In this document: positions 1 to 5,118 of the stretch, in pieces
How the letters are laid out: each line of letters opens with the position of its first letter
How positions within the stretch are numbered: the first letter of the stretch is position 1
Source: Sphingomonas sp.
Lineage (GTDB): Bacteria; Pseudomonadota; Alphaproteobacteria; Sphingomonadales; Sphingomonadaceae
Assembly (NCBI GenBank): GCA_030146605.1
Contig: JASLBO010000226.1
Location: forward strand, 1 to 5,118
Direction of reading: 5' to 3'
Length of the DNA: 5,118 nt
The notes under the pieces: model-generated
Seen by the model: the letters and a program-made list of their open reading frames with translations, nothing else
The model's database searches: none
Told to the model about the DNA's origin: nothing
Position numbers and translations under genes: made by a program

Positions 1-1398
1 GAAGTCGCGGCGGACCGCGACTTCTGCACCAGCGGCGACACCGTGTGCACGCGCCAGCATTTCTCGCGCACCCCCGCCGCGATGCGTTTCTACTCGGATG
101 CGGTGATGGCGCCCGATCAGCTGCGCCAGCGCGTCGCCTTCGCGCTCGGCCAGATGATCGTCGCGTCCGAGGCCGAAGTGAATTCGGCTGCGGGTATCGC
201 CGCGTTCAACCAGATCTTCCTCGACAACGCCTTCGGCAATTTCCGCGACATACTCGCCCGGACGACGATGCTCGGCTATATGGGCGACTATCTCGACATG
301 GCCGACAGCAACAAGTCGGCGCCGTCGGAGAATTACGCCCGCGAGTTCCTCCAGCTCTTCTCGATGGGTCCCGACCAGCTCAACATGGACGGTACGCCCA
401 GGCTCGACGCCACCGGCGCGCGCCAGCCCAATTACACGCCCGAGGACGTCCGCGGCGTCGCCCGCGCGCTCACCGGCTGGACCTATGTCCGGGTCGGCGG
501 CGCGGCAATCACCGACGGCAATGCACGCGATTATTCGCAGCCGATGATCCCGGTGCCGGCGCGGTACGACAGCACGGCCAAGTCCTTCCTCGGCACCTCG
601 GTTGCAGCCGGCGCGGCGCAGGATGCCAGCGTCGCAGCCGTGGTCGATGCGGCGTTCAACAACGCTTCCACTGCACCCTTCGTCTCGAAATTCCTGATCA
701 CCCATCTCGTCACGCCCAACCCCACGCCTGCCTATGTCGGCCGCGTGGCGGCGGTGTTCGCCAATAACGGCAGCGGCGTCCGCGGCGACCTGAAGGCCGT
801 GGTCCGCGCGATCCTGATCGACGGCGAGGCACGCGCCGCGCCCGGGGCAGCCGCGGGCAAGGTCAAGGAACCGGTGCTGCTGATGACCGGCCTCGCCCGG
901 GTCATCGGCTTCACCACCGACGGCTATGTCTTCGTCAATCGTGACTCGAGCATGGGTCAGCCGGTGATGCGCGCGCCTTCGGTGTTCAATTTCTACCCGA
1001 CCGATTATCCGCTGCCCGGCAGCACGACGCTCCGAAGCCCCGCGTCGAAGCTGCTCAACACCTCGAACGTGCTGCGCTGGCACAATTTCGTCTATGACTG
1101 GACGGTCGGCGGCGATGCCACGCGCGCGGAATTCGCGCTCGCATCGGGCATGCCCAATTCTTCGCTGACCCAGCCTTTGTGGAGCGGATGGGAGGCGTTC
1201 GGCACCGATCTCGATTCGATGGTCGCCCGCATCGACCTGCTGATGTTCGCCAACACGCTGACCCAGCCGCAAAAGGACGCGCTCAAGGCCGCGGCGACGG
1301 CGGTCACCAACGCCGATCCGCTGATCCAGGCGCGGAAGCGCGCCCAGATGATGCTCTATGTCGCGGCGTCTAGCCCGCTCTTCCTCGTCGACCGGTAA
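1..1398 (+). CDS. DUF1800 family protein, 3' part (start lies outside the window)
   Basis: The reading frame is open from the first base to TAA at 1396-1398, giving 465 visible residues; the N-terminus, including any signal peptide, is upstream of the window. The internal GTG at 43 is not a credible start because family-like sequence extends on both sides of it. DUF1800 hallmarks, numbered from base 1, are LRQRVAFALGQ (41-51), SENYAREFLQLFSMG (from 109), a LTGWTY segment (near 156-161), NGSGVRGDLKAVVRAIL (256-272), PSVFNFY followed by a DYPLPG-type stretch (326-340), and a C-terminal QMMLYVAASSPLFLVDR. The only cysteines in the visible part are C9 and C16, a CX6C pair that could form a disulfide if the protein is exported. 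The biochemical role of the family is not established. It is usually encoded next to a DUF1501 gene, as here (11-nt gap), so the two are probably co-transcribed and act together outside the cytoplasm. The family call is secure; the function is unknown. Confidence 0.95.
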   Translation, partial: EVAADRDFCTSGDTVCTRQHFSRTPAAMRFYSDAVMAPDQLRQRVAFALGQMIVASEAEVNSAAGIAAFNQIFLDNAFGNFRDILARTTMLGYMGDYLDMADSNKSAPSENYAREFLQLFSMGPDQLNMDGTPRLDATGARQPNYTPEDVRGVARALTGWTYVRVGGAAITDGNARDYSQPMIPVPARYDSTAKSFLGTSVAAGAAQDASVAAVVDAAFNNASTAPFVSKFLITHLVTPNPTPAYVGRVAAVFANNGSGVRGDLKAVVRAILIDGEARAAPGAAAGKVKEPVLLMTGLARVIGFTTDGYVFVNRDSSMGQPVMRAPSVFNFYPTDYPLPGSTTLRSPASKLLNTSNVLRWHNFVYDWTVGGDATRAEFALASGMPNSSLTQPLWSGWEAFGTDLDSMVARIDLLMFANTLTQPQKDALKAAATAVTNADPLIQARKRAQMMLYVAASSPLFLVDR

Positions 1399-1409
1399 GG
1401 GAAAAACCG

Positions 1410-2789
1410 ATGACCTTGTCGCGCCGCAATTTCGTTCGCCTCGTCGCCGGCACAGGGGCGATGGCCGCCATGGGCCAGCTCGGCCGCACCAGCGCGATGG
1501 CCGCGCCCAATGGCAGCTACCGCGCGATGGTCGGCATATTCCTGTTCGGAGGGAATGACGGCTGGAACATGGTGATCCCCACCGACGCCCGCCACGCCAC
1601 CTATCTCGCCTCGCGCGGCTCGGTCGGCATCAAGGCGCCGGCGCTCACTCCGCTGACCAACGCCGCCTACGCGCTGCACCCGTCGATGGCGGCGCTGCGG
1701 CCGCTCTGGGACGAAGGCAGCCTCGCATTGGTGCTCAACGCCGGCACGCTGTTCGCGCCGCTGACCAAGTCGACCTTCCAGTCGCGCCCCGATCTGCGCC
1801 CGAGCAATCTGATGAGCCATTCGGACGAACAGGCGCATTGGCAGGGGTTGCGCGCCCGCGACGTCAGCATCGACGGCTTCATGGGCCGGATGACCGATCG
1901 CATGACCGCGTCTTCGACCCCTTCGATGATCTCGCTCGCGGGCTCGAACCTCGCGACGATCGGCCGGACCAGCTCGGCGCTGGTGCTCCCGTCGACCGGC
2001 ACGCTCGGCCGCACCGGCTTCAGCACCGGGGGCAGCGCCGCCAACCTCGCCAAGAACGCCGGGGTCGACGCCTTCGCCAGCGGCGCGGCGTATGGCGCAA
2101 TGACCGACGCCACTGCGCGCGACATCAACGGCGCCTATGGCCAGGCGGTCACCGCCAACACGATCATCAGCGCAGCCAGCGCGCTCGACGGCTATTTCGT
2201 CAACCCGGTCACCGGGGCGGCGCTCACCAGCGACGTCGCGCGCCAGCTGATGCGAGTGGCGCGGATGATCGGCGCGCGCTCGACGCTCGGCCATGACCGC
2301 CAGACCTTCATGGTCAGCCAGGGCGGCTATGACAATCACTCGGGCCAGGTGAATGGCGGCAACAACGATAGCGGCACGCATGCCAATCTGCTCGGCGATC
2401 TCGCCATGGCGCTCGCGGCTTTCCACCGCGCGATGCAGTCGCTCGGCATGGCCGAGAACGTTACTGCGTTCACGATGAGCGATTTCGGCCGCACCTTCAA
2501 AGGCAATGCCCAGAACGGCACCGATCACGCCTGGGGCAGCAACCACCTCGTCGTCGGCGGCAACGTGGCGCCCGGCGGGATCTTCGGCGCCTATCCCGAT
2601 CCGGTGATCGGCGGGGTCAACGACGTCAGCAACGAAGGGCGCTTCGTGCCGGGTGTCGCGCAGGAGGAATATATCGGGGCGATCGCCCGCTGGCACGGCG
2701 TCGGCGAAGCCGACATGCCTTATGTCTTCCCCAATTGGTCGACATGGAGCACCGGGGGCCGCGGGCCCTTAGGGTTGTTCCGCGCTTAA
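1410..2789 (+). CDS. DUF1501 family Tat-exported protein (alkaline phosphatase/sulfatase-like)
   Basis: This 459-residue protein starts at ATG 1410. An AAGGGA Shine-Dalgarno-like sequence (1397-1402) overlaps the stop codon of the DUF1800 gene, with 7-nt spacing. The N-terminus is a classical twin-arginine signal: SRRNFV (4-9), an Ala/Gly/Met-rich hydrophobic stretch, and an A-M-A cleavage site at 29-31 ahead of APNGS. Family motifs follow in order: FLFGGNDGWN (44-53), LHPSMAALRPLW (89-100), NLMSHSDEQAHWQ (133-145), GGYDNH (305-310), DFGRT (358-362) and TDHAWGSNH (371-379). The Asp/His-rich motifs resemble the metal-binding layout of the alkaline phosphatase superfamily to which DUF1501 is usually related; specific ligand roles are my inference. 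The mature protein has no cysteine, in keeping with Tat export of an already folded, possibly metal-loaded enzyme. Substrate unknown. Its immediate partner is the upstream DUF1800 gene. Confidence 0.96.
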   Translation: MTLSRRNFVRLVAGTGAMAAMGQLGRTSAMAAPNGSYRAMVGIFLFGGNDGWNMVIPTDARHATYLASRGSVGIKAPALTPLTNAAYALHPSMAALRPLWDEGSLALVLNAGTLFAPLTKSTFQSRPDLRPSNLMSHSDEQAHWQGLRARDVSIDGFMGRMTDRMTASSTPSMISLAGSNLATIGRTSSALVLPSTGTLGRTGFSTGGSAANLAKNAGVDAFASGAAYGAMTDATARDINGAYGQAVTANTIISAASALDGYFVNPVTGAALTSDVARQLMRVARMIGARSTLGHDRQTFMVSQGGYDNHSGQVNGGNNDSGTHANLLGDLAMALAAFHRAMQSLGMAENVTAFTMSDFGRTFKGNAQNGTDHAWGSNHLVVGGNVAPGGIFGAYPDPVIGGVNDVSNEGRFVPGVAQEEYIGAIARWHGVGEADMPYVFPNWSTWSTGGRGPLGLFRA

Positions 2790-2835
2790 CAGTCTTTTTG
2801 CACCTTCCTTCCACTCCGCGCAGCTAACGCGCGCT

Positions 2836-2843
2836 GGAGGGAG
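2836..2843 (+). promoter_or_regulatory. Shine-Dalgarno sequence of the VOC gene
   Basis: GGAGGGAG lies 6 nt before ATG 2850. It is the strongest ribosome binding site on the + strand of this window and fixes the start of the VOC gene at 2850 rather than at the downstream Met8. A short GC-only stem (2817-2821 pairing with 2829-2833, 7-nt loop) ends just before it; whether that stem affects initiation cannot be told from sequence. Confidence 0.75.
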
Positions 2844-2849
2844 CGAGAC

Positions 2850-3290
2850 ATGGAACATCACTACCGCGGCATGGCGGGGTCGGACGCACTGGACAGCGGA
2901 GCGATCCCGGAATCCAATTTCTACCGTCTCACGCCCTTCATGCACGTGCCCGACATTGCGGCGGCGGTGGATTTCTTCACCGGCATTCTGGGTTTCGAGT
3001 GCCGTTTCCGCCAGGGCGTTTATGCCTATGTCCAGCGCGAGGCGGCGGCGTTCCGGCTGGTCGAGAATGCCGGCGACGACGGCGCGCCTCCCGGCAATCG
3101 CCGCTGCTGCTATTATGTCGACGTGCACGACGTCGATGCGATCGCCGCCGAGCTCGCCCCCAAAGCGGCGCTGCTCAACGACGGCGACATCTACGGACCG
3201 ATCGAGCAGATTTACGGCCAGCGCGAACTGCTGGTCGTGGCGCCCGACGGCAATTTGCTGGTGTTCGGGGAGGATCTGACGCGGGGTTAG
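2850..3290 (+). CDS. VOC superfamily protein (glyoxalase/bleomycin-resistance-like)
   Basis: This 146-residue protein has a single vicinal-oxygen-chelate unit preceded by about 22 poorly conserved residues. The first beta-alpha-beta module is RLTPFMHVPDIAAAVDFFT (26-44) followed by GILGFE (45-50), with QREAAAFRLVEN (62-73) closing it. The second module runs from YYVDVHDVDAIAAEL (88-102) to YGQRELLVVAPDGNLLVFGED (122-142). The QRELLVVAPDGN...FGE ending is typical of the bleomycin-resistance-like branch rather than glyoxalase I. H32, E72 and E141 sit where VOC enzymes often place metal ligands, but the branch includes metal-free binding proteins, so catalysis is not assured. No signal peptide is seen, so it is probably cytoplasmic. 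The gene starts 60 nt after the DUF1501 stop with its own strong ribosome binding site; read-through from the upstream pair is possible but not shown. Ligand unknown; an actual role in antibiotic resistance should not be assumed. Confidence 0.92.
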   Translation: MEHHYRGMAGSDALDSGAIPESNFYRLTPFMHVPDIAAAVDFFTGILGFECRFRQGVYAYVQREAAAFRLVENAGDDGAPPGNRRCCYYVDVHDVDAIAAELAPKAALLNDGDIYGPIEQIYGQRELLVVAPDGNLLVFGEDLTRG

Positions 3291-3308
3291 CGCTCGCGCG
3301 ATCCACAA

Positions 3309-3335
3309 CCGTTCGTGCTGAGCCTGTCGAAGCAC
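3309..3335 (+). repeat. Sphingomonad-type palindromic repeat, copy 1
   Basis: This 27-nt element begins 19 nt after the VOC stop codon and has the core CTGAGCCTGTCGAAG. It can fold on itself: GTGCT (3315-3319) pairs with AGCAC (3331-3335) around an 11-nt loop. It matches the reverse complement of 3369-3395 at 22 of 27 positions. From memory, close relatives of this sequence are scattered through intergenic regions of many Sphingomonadales genomes, much as REP elements are in enterobacteria. Confidence 0.85.
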
Positions 3336-3368
3336 AACTCTCCACAAGCGTATCGCTCGGGGCTCTCA

Positions 3369-3395
3369 GCCCTTCGACAAGCTCAGGGCGAACGG
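3369..3395 (-). repeat. Sphingomonad-type palindromic repeat, copy 2 (inverted)
   Basis: This is the inverted partner of the copy at 3309-3335, ending 4 nt before the stop codon of the metallophosphoesterase gene. Its own stem is GCCCT (3369-3373) with AGGGC (3385-3389). Compared with copy 1, one T-A pair has become C-G and one G-C pair has become C-G, so pairing is kept although the bases differ. The fifth difference is a single C/T change in the loop. Confidence 0.85.
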
Positions 3396-3399
3396 AGGT

Positions 3400-4146
3400 T
3401 TAAAGCACCACGCTCCCTTCGCCCTTGAATCGTGCGATCGTCTCGAAGCTGCTTCCCGTGACCCGGATCTCGTTGAACGACGGCGGCTGGCTCCGTACGC
3501 GTTCGGACAGCGTCCCTGCCCCGATCAGCCGCACCGTTCGCCCGTCGATCTCGTGCGCGATGTCGAACGGATCGTGGACATGCCCGCTGAGCACCGCGTG
3601 CGCGCCCGCGCTCGCCAGCGCATCGAGCGCCGCGCGTCCCCGCCGCGTCTGCGAGGTCGCCTGCGTCCCCGCCTCGATCAGCGGATGGTGCGCCGCGACG
3701 AAGATCAGATCGTCCTTCGGCACCGCCTCGACCAACGCCAGCGATTCCTGCAGCGAACGCGTGCTGACATAGCCTTTCGACCAATTGGTGCGGAACTGGA
3801 ACCGGGCGGTGGTCTTGAGCGGCACCACGCTGACTCCCTTCACGTCGAGCGGCTTCTCGATCATCCGCTCGATCACCTGATAGCGCTTGTACGGCGTCAC
3901 GAACCGCGCCCACAGATTGAAATAAGGGAGATCGTGATTGCCGACCTCGACCGTCACCGGCCGGCCCAGGCTCTCCAGCCATTTGCCCGCCGCCGCGAAC
4001 TCGCTCGCCCGCGCGCGCATCGTCAGATCGCCGGTCATGATCACCGCGTCGGGCTGTTCTTCGCGCACCTTGCGCCCGAACCAGTCGATCGCCTCGCGAT
4101 CCTCGCGGCCGAAATGGACGTCGCTGACGTGAAACAGGCGTGTCAT
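3400..4146 (-). CDS. Calcineurin-like metallophosphoesterase
   Basis: This 248-residue protein carries the full dinuclear-metal phosphoesterase motif set in order: SDVHFG (8-13), TGDLT (38-42), GNHD (69-72), AAHHP (151-155) and GHVH (188-191). After GNHD comes LPYFNLWARFVTPYKRY (73-89), which resembles the CpdA/Icc-like COG1409 group of bacterial metallophosphoesterases. The usual Pro before GNHD is Val here (V68). The frame is open far upstream (to 4758), but ATG 4146 is chosen because the conserved core starts at residue 4, a GAGGAG ribosome binding site lies 8 nt upstream, and the ATG overlaps the stop of the lipid-kinase-like gene as ATGA. No signal peptide or membrane segment is seen, so it is cytoplasmic. 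Possible activities include phosphodiesterase (cyclic nucleotide) or phosphatase; the sequence does not choose between them. LpxH-like UDP-diacylglucosamine hydrolase is less likely from the motif context. Confidence 0.95.
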   Translation of the reverse strand: MTRLFHVSDVHFGREDREAIDWFGRKVREEQPDAVIMTGDLTMRARASEFAAAGKWLESLGRPVTVEVGNHDLPYFNLWARFVTPYKRYQVIERMIEKPLDVKGVSVVPLKTTARFQFRTNWSKGYVSTRSLQESLALVEAVPKDDLIFVAAHHPLIEAGTQATSQTRRGRAALDALASAGAHAVLSGHVHDPFDIAHEIDGRTVRLIGAGTLSERVRSQPPSFNEIRVTGSSFETIARFKGEGSVVL

Positions 4147-4988
4147 GCCGGAATCTCCTCGTCGGTGCGGGTGGCGATGAACGTCTCGAGGCTCTTGCCT
4201 GCACGGATCTTCTCGCGCGGCTGGAGCGTCACCGGCTCGCCATCGAACAACGCCATTGCCGGCTTGCGGCCGCGGATGCGCAGTTCCTGCGTCCAGCCTT
4301 CGCTCACTGCGTGCGCGGCGACCCAGTCGCCGGTCAGCCAGTCCCAGCCGAGCTGGGCGATCGAGCCCCAGTCGCGCGCATCCACCGCGGCGACTTCGAG
4401 CCCGTGCAGGTCGGGCGTGACGAACACCGCCTGATAGGCGTCGCCGAGCCCCGGCGCGCCTTCGACGCGGATACCGCGCTGGTGGAACGTCTTGCGCCAT
4501 GCCGCCCTGGCCGCCCCGACGAACCGGCCCAGCCTCGCCTTGCGCACGGCCTCGCGCGCGCGGCCCCATGCAGCGGCGGGCCCGAGGATCAATCCGACGA
4601 ACGCGCGATGCTCGCCCGCGATGACATAAGGCAGCGCCACCCGCCGCTCGCTCTCGCGCGCGGCATGGAGGATCTTGTGCGGATCGGTCTCGCTGTGCAG
4701 CCCCTTGGCGAGCAGGTTCATCGTGCCGCCCGGCAGGATGAGGAAGGCGCCTTGCCATTTCTCGAGCGCGGAGAGCGCCGCGTTGATCGTCCCGTCGCCG
4801 GCGAACAGGACCACCGTGTCGACCCTGGCCCCGTCGAGATCCTCAGGCGTGGGCAATTTCTCTTCGGGGAATTCGGTCCGCCCGGTGAGCGTCAGTCCGC
4901 TTTCCTCGAAGACCGCCTCCAGGGCCTCGCATTTTGCGCGGTTGGTGGTGCCGGAATCGGGATTGGTGATGAACCAGAGTTTTTCCAT
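4143..4988 (-). CDS. Diacylglycerol kinase family protein (DAGK catalytic domain, lipid kinase)
   Basis: This 281-residue protein belongs to the DgkB/YegS/sphingosine-kinase superfamily (COG1597-like), whose members transfer phosphate from ATP to a lipid hydroxyl. Motifs: N-terminal FITNPDSGT (6-14), the nucleotide-binding loop AGDGTIN (63-69; family norm GGDGT), LPGGTMNLLAKGL (85-97), and a C-terminal LFDGEP (247-252) matching the conserved DGE segment of the family. Length is slightly below the usual 290-310. There is no signal peptide or transmembrane helix, so a soluble or peripheral membrane enzyme is expected. ATG 4988 is the only reasonable start: the family begins with this NPxSG strand, and the frame upstream meets TGA without another start codon. 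Its ribosome binding site is poor (TTGCGGCGGC before ATG). The stop overlaps the metallophosphoesterase start as ATGA. Sphingomonads make sphingolipids, so diacylglycerol, a sphingoid base or another prenyl/acyl alcohol are all possible substrates; none can be assigned. Confidence 0.93.
   Translation of the reverse strand: MEKLWFITNPDSGTTNRAKCEALEAVFEESGLTLTGRTEFPEEKLPTPEDLDGARVDTVVLFAGDGTINAALSALEKWQGAFLILPGGTMNLLAKGLHSETDPHKILHAARESERRVALPYVIAGEHRAFVGLILGPAAAWGRAREAVRKARLGRFVGAARAAWRKTFHQRGIRVEGAPGLGDAYQAVFVTPDLHGLEVAAVDARDWGSIAQLGWDWLTGDWVAAHAVSEGWTQELRIRGRKPAMALFDGEPVTLQPREKIRAGKSLETFIATRTDEEIPA
4155..4160 (-). promoter_or_regulatory. Ribosome binding site of the metallophosphoesterase, inside the kinase gene
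   Basis: On the - strand this reads GAGGAG, 8 nt before the ATG at 4146. It lies within the last codons of the upstream kinase-family gene (encoding its DEEIPA tail). With the ATGA stop/start overlap it marks a translationally coupled junction and settles the start of the phosphoesterase against the much longer open frame. Confidence 0.8.
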
Positions 4989-5118
4989 GCCGCCGCAACG
5001 CGCGAACCGGCTTTTGGTCGCTTCTCACCCGTAACGATATAGCACAGGCAGCGAGAAAGCGCAGCGTACGCCTTCCATCCCCGGCAGCCATGGAACCCGG
5101 CGCGCGCCCGAGCCTTTG
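4989..5118. other. Upstream region of the kinase gene; no supported gene
   Basis: This stretch precedes the kinase start and runs to the window edge. Besides the candidate -10 element I find no hairpin, repeat or RNA gene. On the + strand an ATG at 5090 opens a frame (MEPGARPSL) to the window edge that could be the start of a divergent gene, but it has no clear ribosome binding site and only nine visible codons. On the - strand short open frames cross the region without recognisable protein features. Confidence 0.4.
5036..5044 (-). promoter_or_regulatory. Candidate extended -10 promoter element for the kinase-phosphoesterase pair
   Basis: On the - strand this reads TGCTATATC, a TGN extension followed by a hexamer matching TATAAT at four positions. 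It would start transcription about 40 nt before the kinase ATG at 4988. No convincing -35 box is present at 16-18 bp spacing. The position upstream of the first gene of the pair supports it, but the match is modest. Confidence 0.35.

Larger units (their letters stand above)
3309..3395. terminator. Inverted repeat pair between convergent genes, possible bidirectional terminator
   Basis: The two repeat copies face each other across a 33-nt spacer (3336-3368), so RNA from either strand could form one long imperfect hairpin (22 of 27 positions paired) or two small ones. The element fills most of the gap between the stop codons of the converging VOC and metallophosphoesterase genes, a position suited to ending transcription from both sides. 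There is no adjacent T-run, so it is not a textbook intrinsic terminator. The spacer also contains a small AGCG-TAT-CGCT palindrome (3347-3357). Structure is seen in the sequence; the terminating role is inferred from position. Confidence 0.45.

Noticed and set aside
1356..2696. A 446-codon open frame on the - strand, antisense to the DUF1501 gene
   Set aside because: Its translation is rich in Arg, Ala, His, Asp and Gly with no recognisable motif, as expected for the antisense of a high-GC gene. The + strand frame has a signal peptide and clear family motifs.
2754..2799. GC-rich hairpin (2756-2760 with 2764-2768) and T-run (2795-2799) as an intrinsic terminator after DUF1501
   Set aside because: The T-run is 27 nt after the stem and the stem lies inside the coding sequence, so the arrangement does not fit an intrinsic terminator.
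2798..2826. Possible promoter for the VOC gene with TTGCAC as -35
   Set aside because: Only about half of the -35 positions match and there is no acceptable -10 at the right spacing.
3291..3403. Open frames running through the repeat region (peptides such as RAEPVEAQ and STSSGRTE)
   Set aside because: These peptides are translations of the palindromic repeat itself, which often contaminate predicted proteins in sphingomonads.
4147..4758. Reading the metallophosphoesterase as a 452-residue protein starting at 4758
   Set aside because: The upstream part is an out-of-frame reading of the kinase gene, has no family similarity, and the ATG at 4146 has a proper ribosome binding site and coupling overlap.
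3553..5042. Two long + strand open frames (3553-4434 and 4140-5042) opposite the kinase and phosphoesterase genes
   Set aside because: They are low-complexity Arg/Ala/Glu-rich shadows of the - strand genes, which carry all the catalytic motifs.
5090..5118. Start of a divergent + strand gene at ATG 5090
   Set aside because: Only nine codons are visible, no ribosome binding site precedes it, and no motif can be judged; kept only as a remark on the upstream region.

Overview
The window looks like chromosomal DNA from a high-GC alphaproteobacterium, most likely a sphingomonad (Sphingomonadales). The reasons are the strong G/C bias at third codon positions, the style of the proteins, and a palindromic repeat with a CTGAGC(C/T)TGTCGAAG core that I recognise from many sphingomonad genomes. 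The assignment is made from memory, without a database search.

Layout: two gene groups converge on a short intergenic region at 3291-3399. On the + strand are (i) the 3' part of a DUF1800 gene cut by the left window edge (1-1398), (ii) a DUF1501 gene 11 nt downstream with a clear twin-arginine signal peptide (1410-2789), and (iii) after a 60-nt gap, a small VOC/glyoxalase-bleomycin-resistance-like gene (2850-3290). On the - strand, read from right to left, are (iv) a diacylglycerol/sphingosine-type lipid kinase family gene (4143-4988) and (v) a calcineurin-like metallophosphoesterase gene (3400-4146), which overlap as ATGA and so form a translationally coupled pair. The right end (4989-5118) is the upstream region of that pair. 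It has a plausible extended -10 element and no well-supported gene.

How the genes work together: DUF1800 and DUF1501 are commonly encoded side by side. The DUF1501 protein is exported folded by Tat and has an alkaline-phosphatase/sulfatase-like motif set, so the pair probably acts in the periplasm or at the cell surface; its substrate is unknown. The kinase/phosphoesterase pair is cytoplasmic and may act on related phospho-compounds, but the sequence does not identify the substrate.

The most unusual non-coding feature is a pair of inverted 27-nt palindromic repeats between the convergent genes. The two copies differ at five positions. Four of these are two compensatory base-pair exchanges that keep a 5-bp stem, which suggests the folded structure is maintained. 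I see no mobile element, CRISPR array, RNA gene or convincing new system. Apart from the repeat, this is ordinary chromosomal sequence with two families whose biochemistry is still poorly known.
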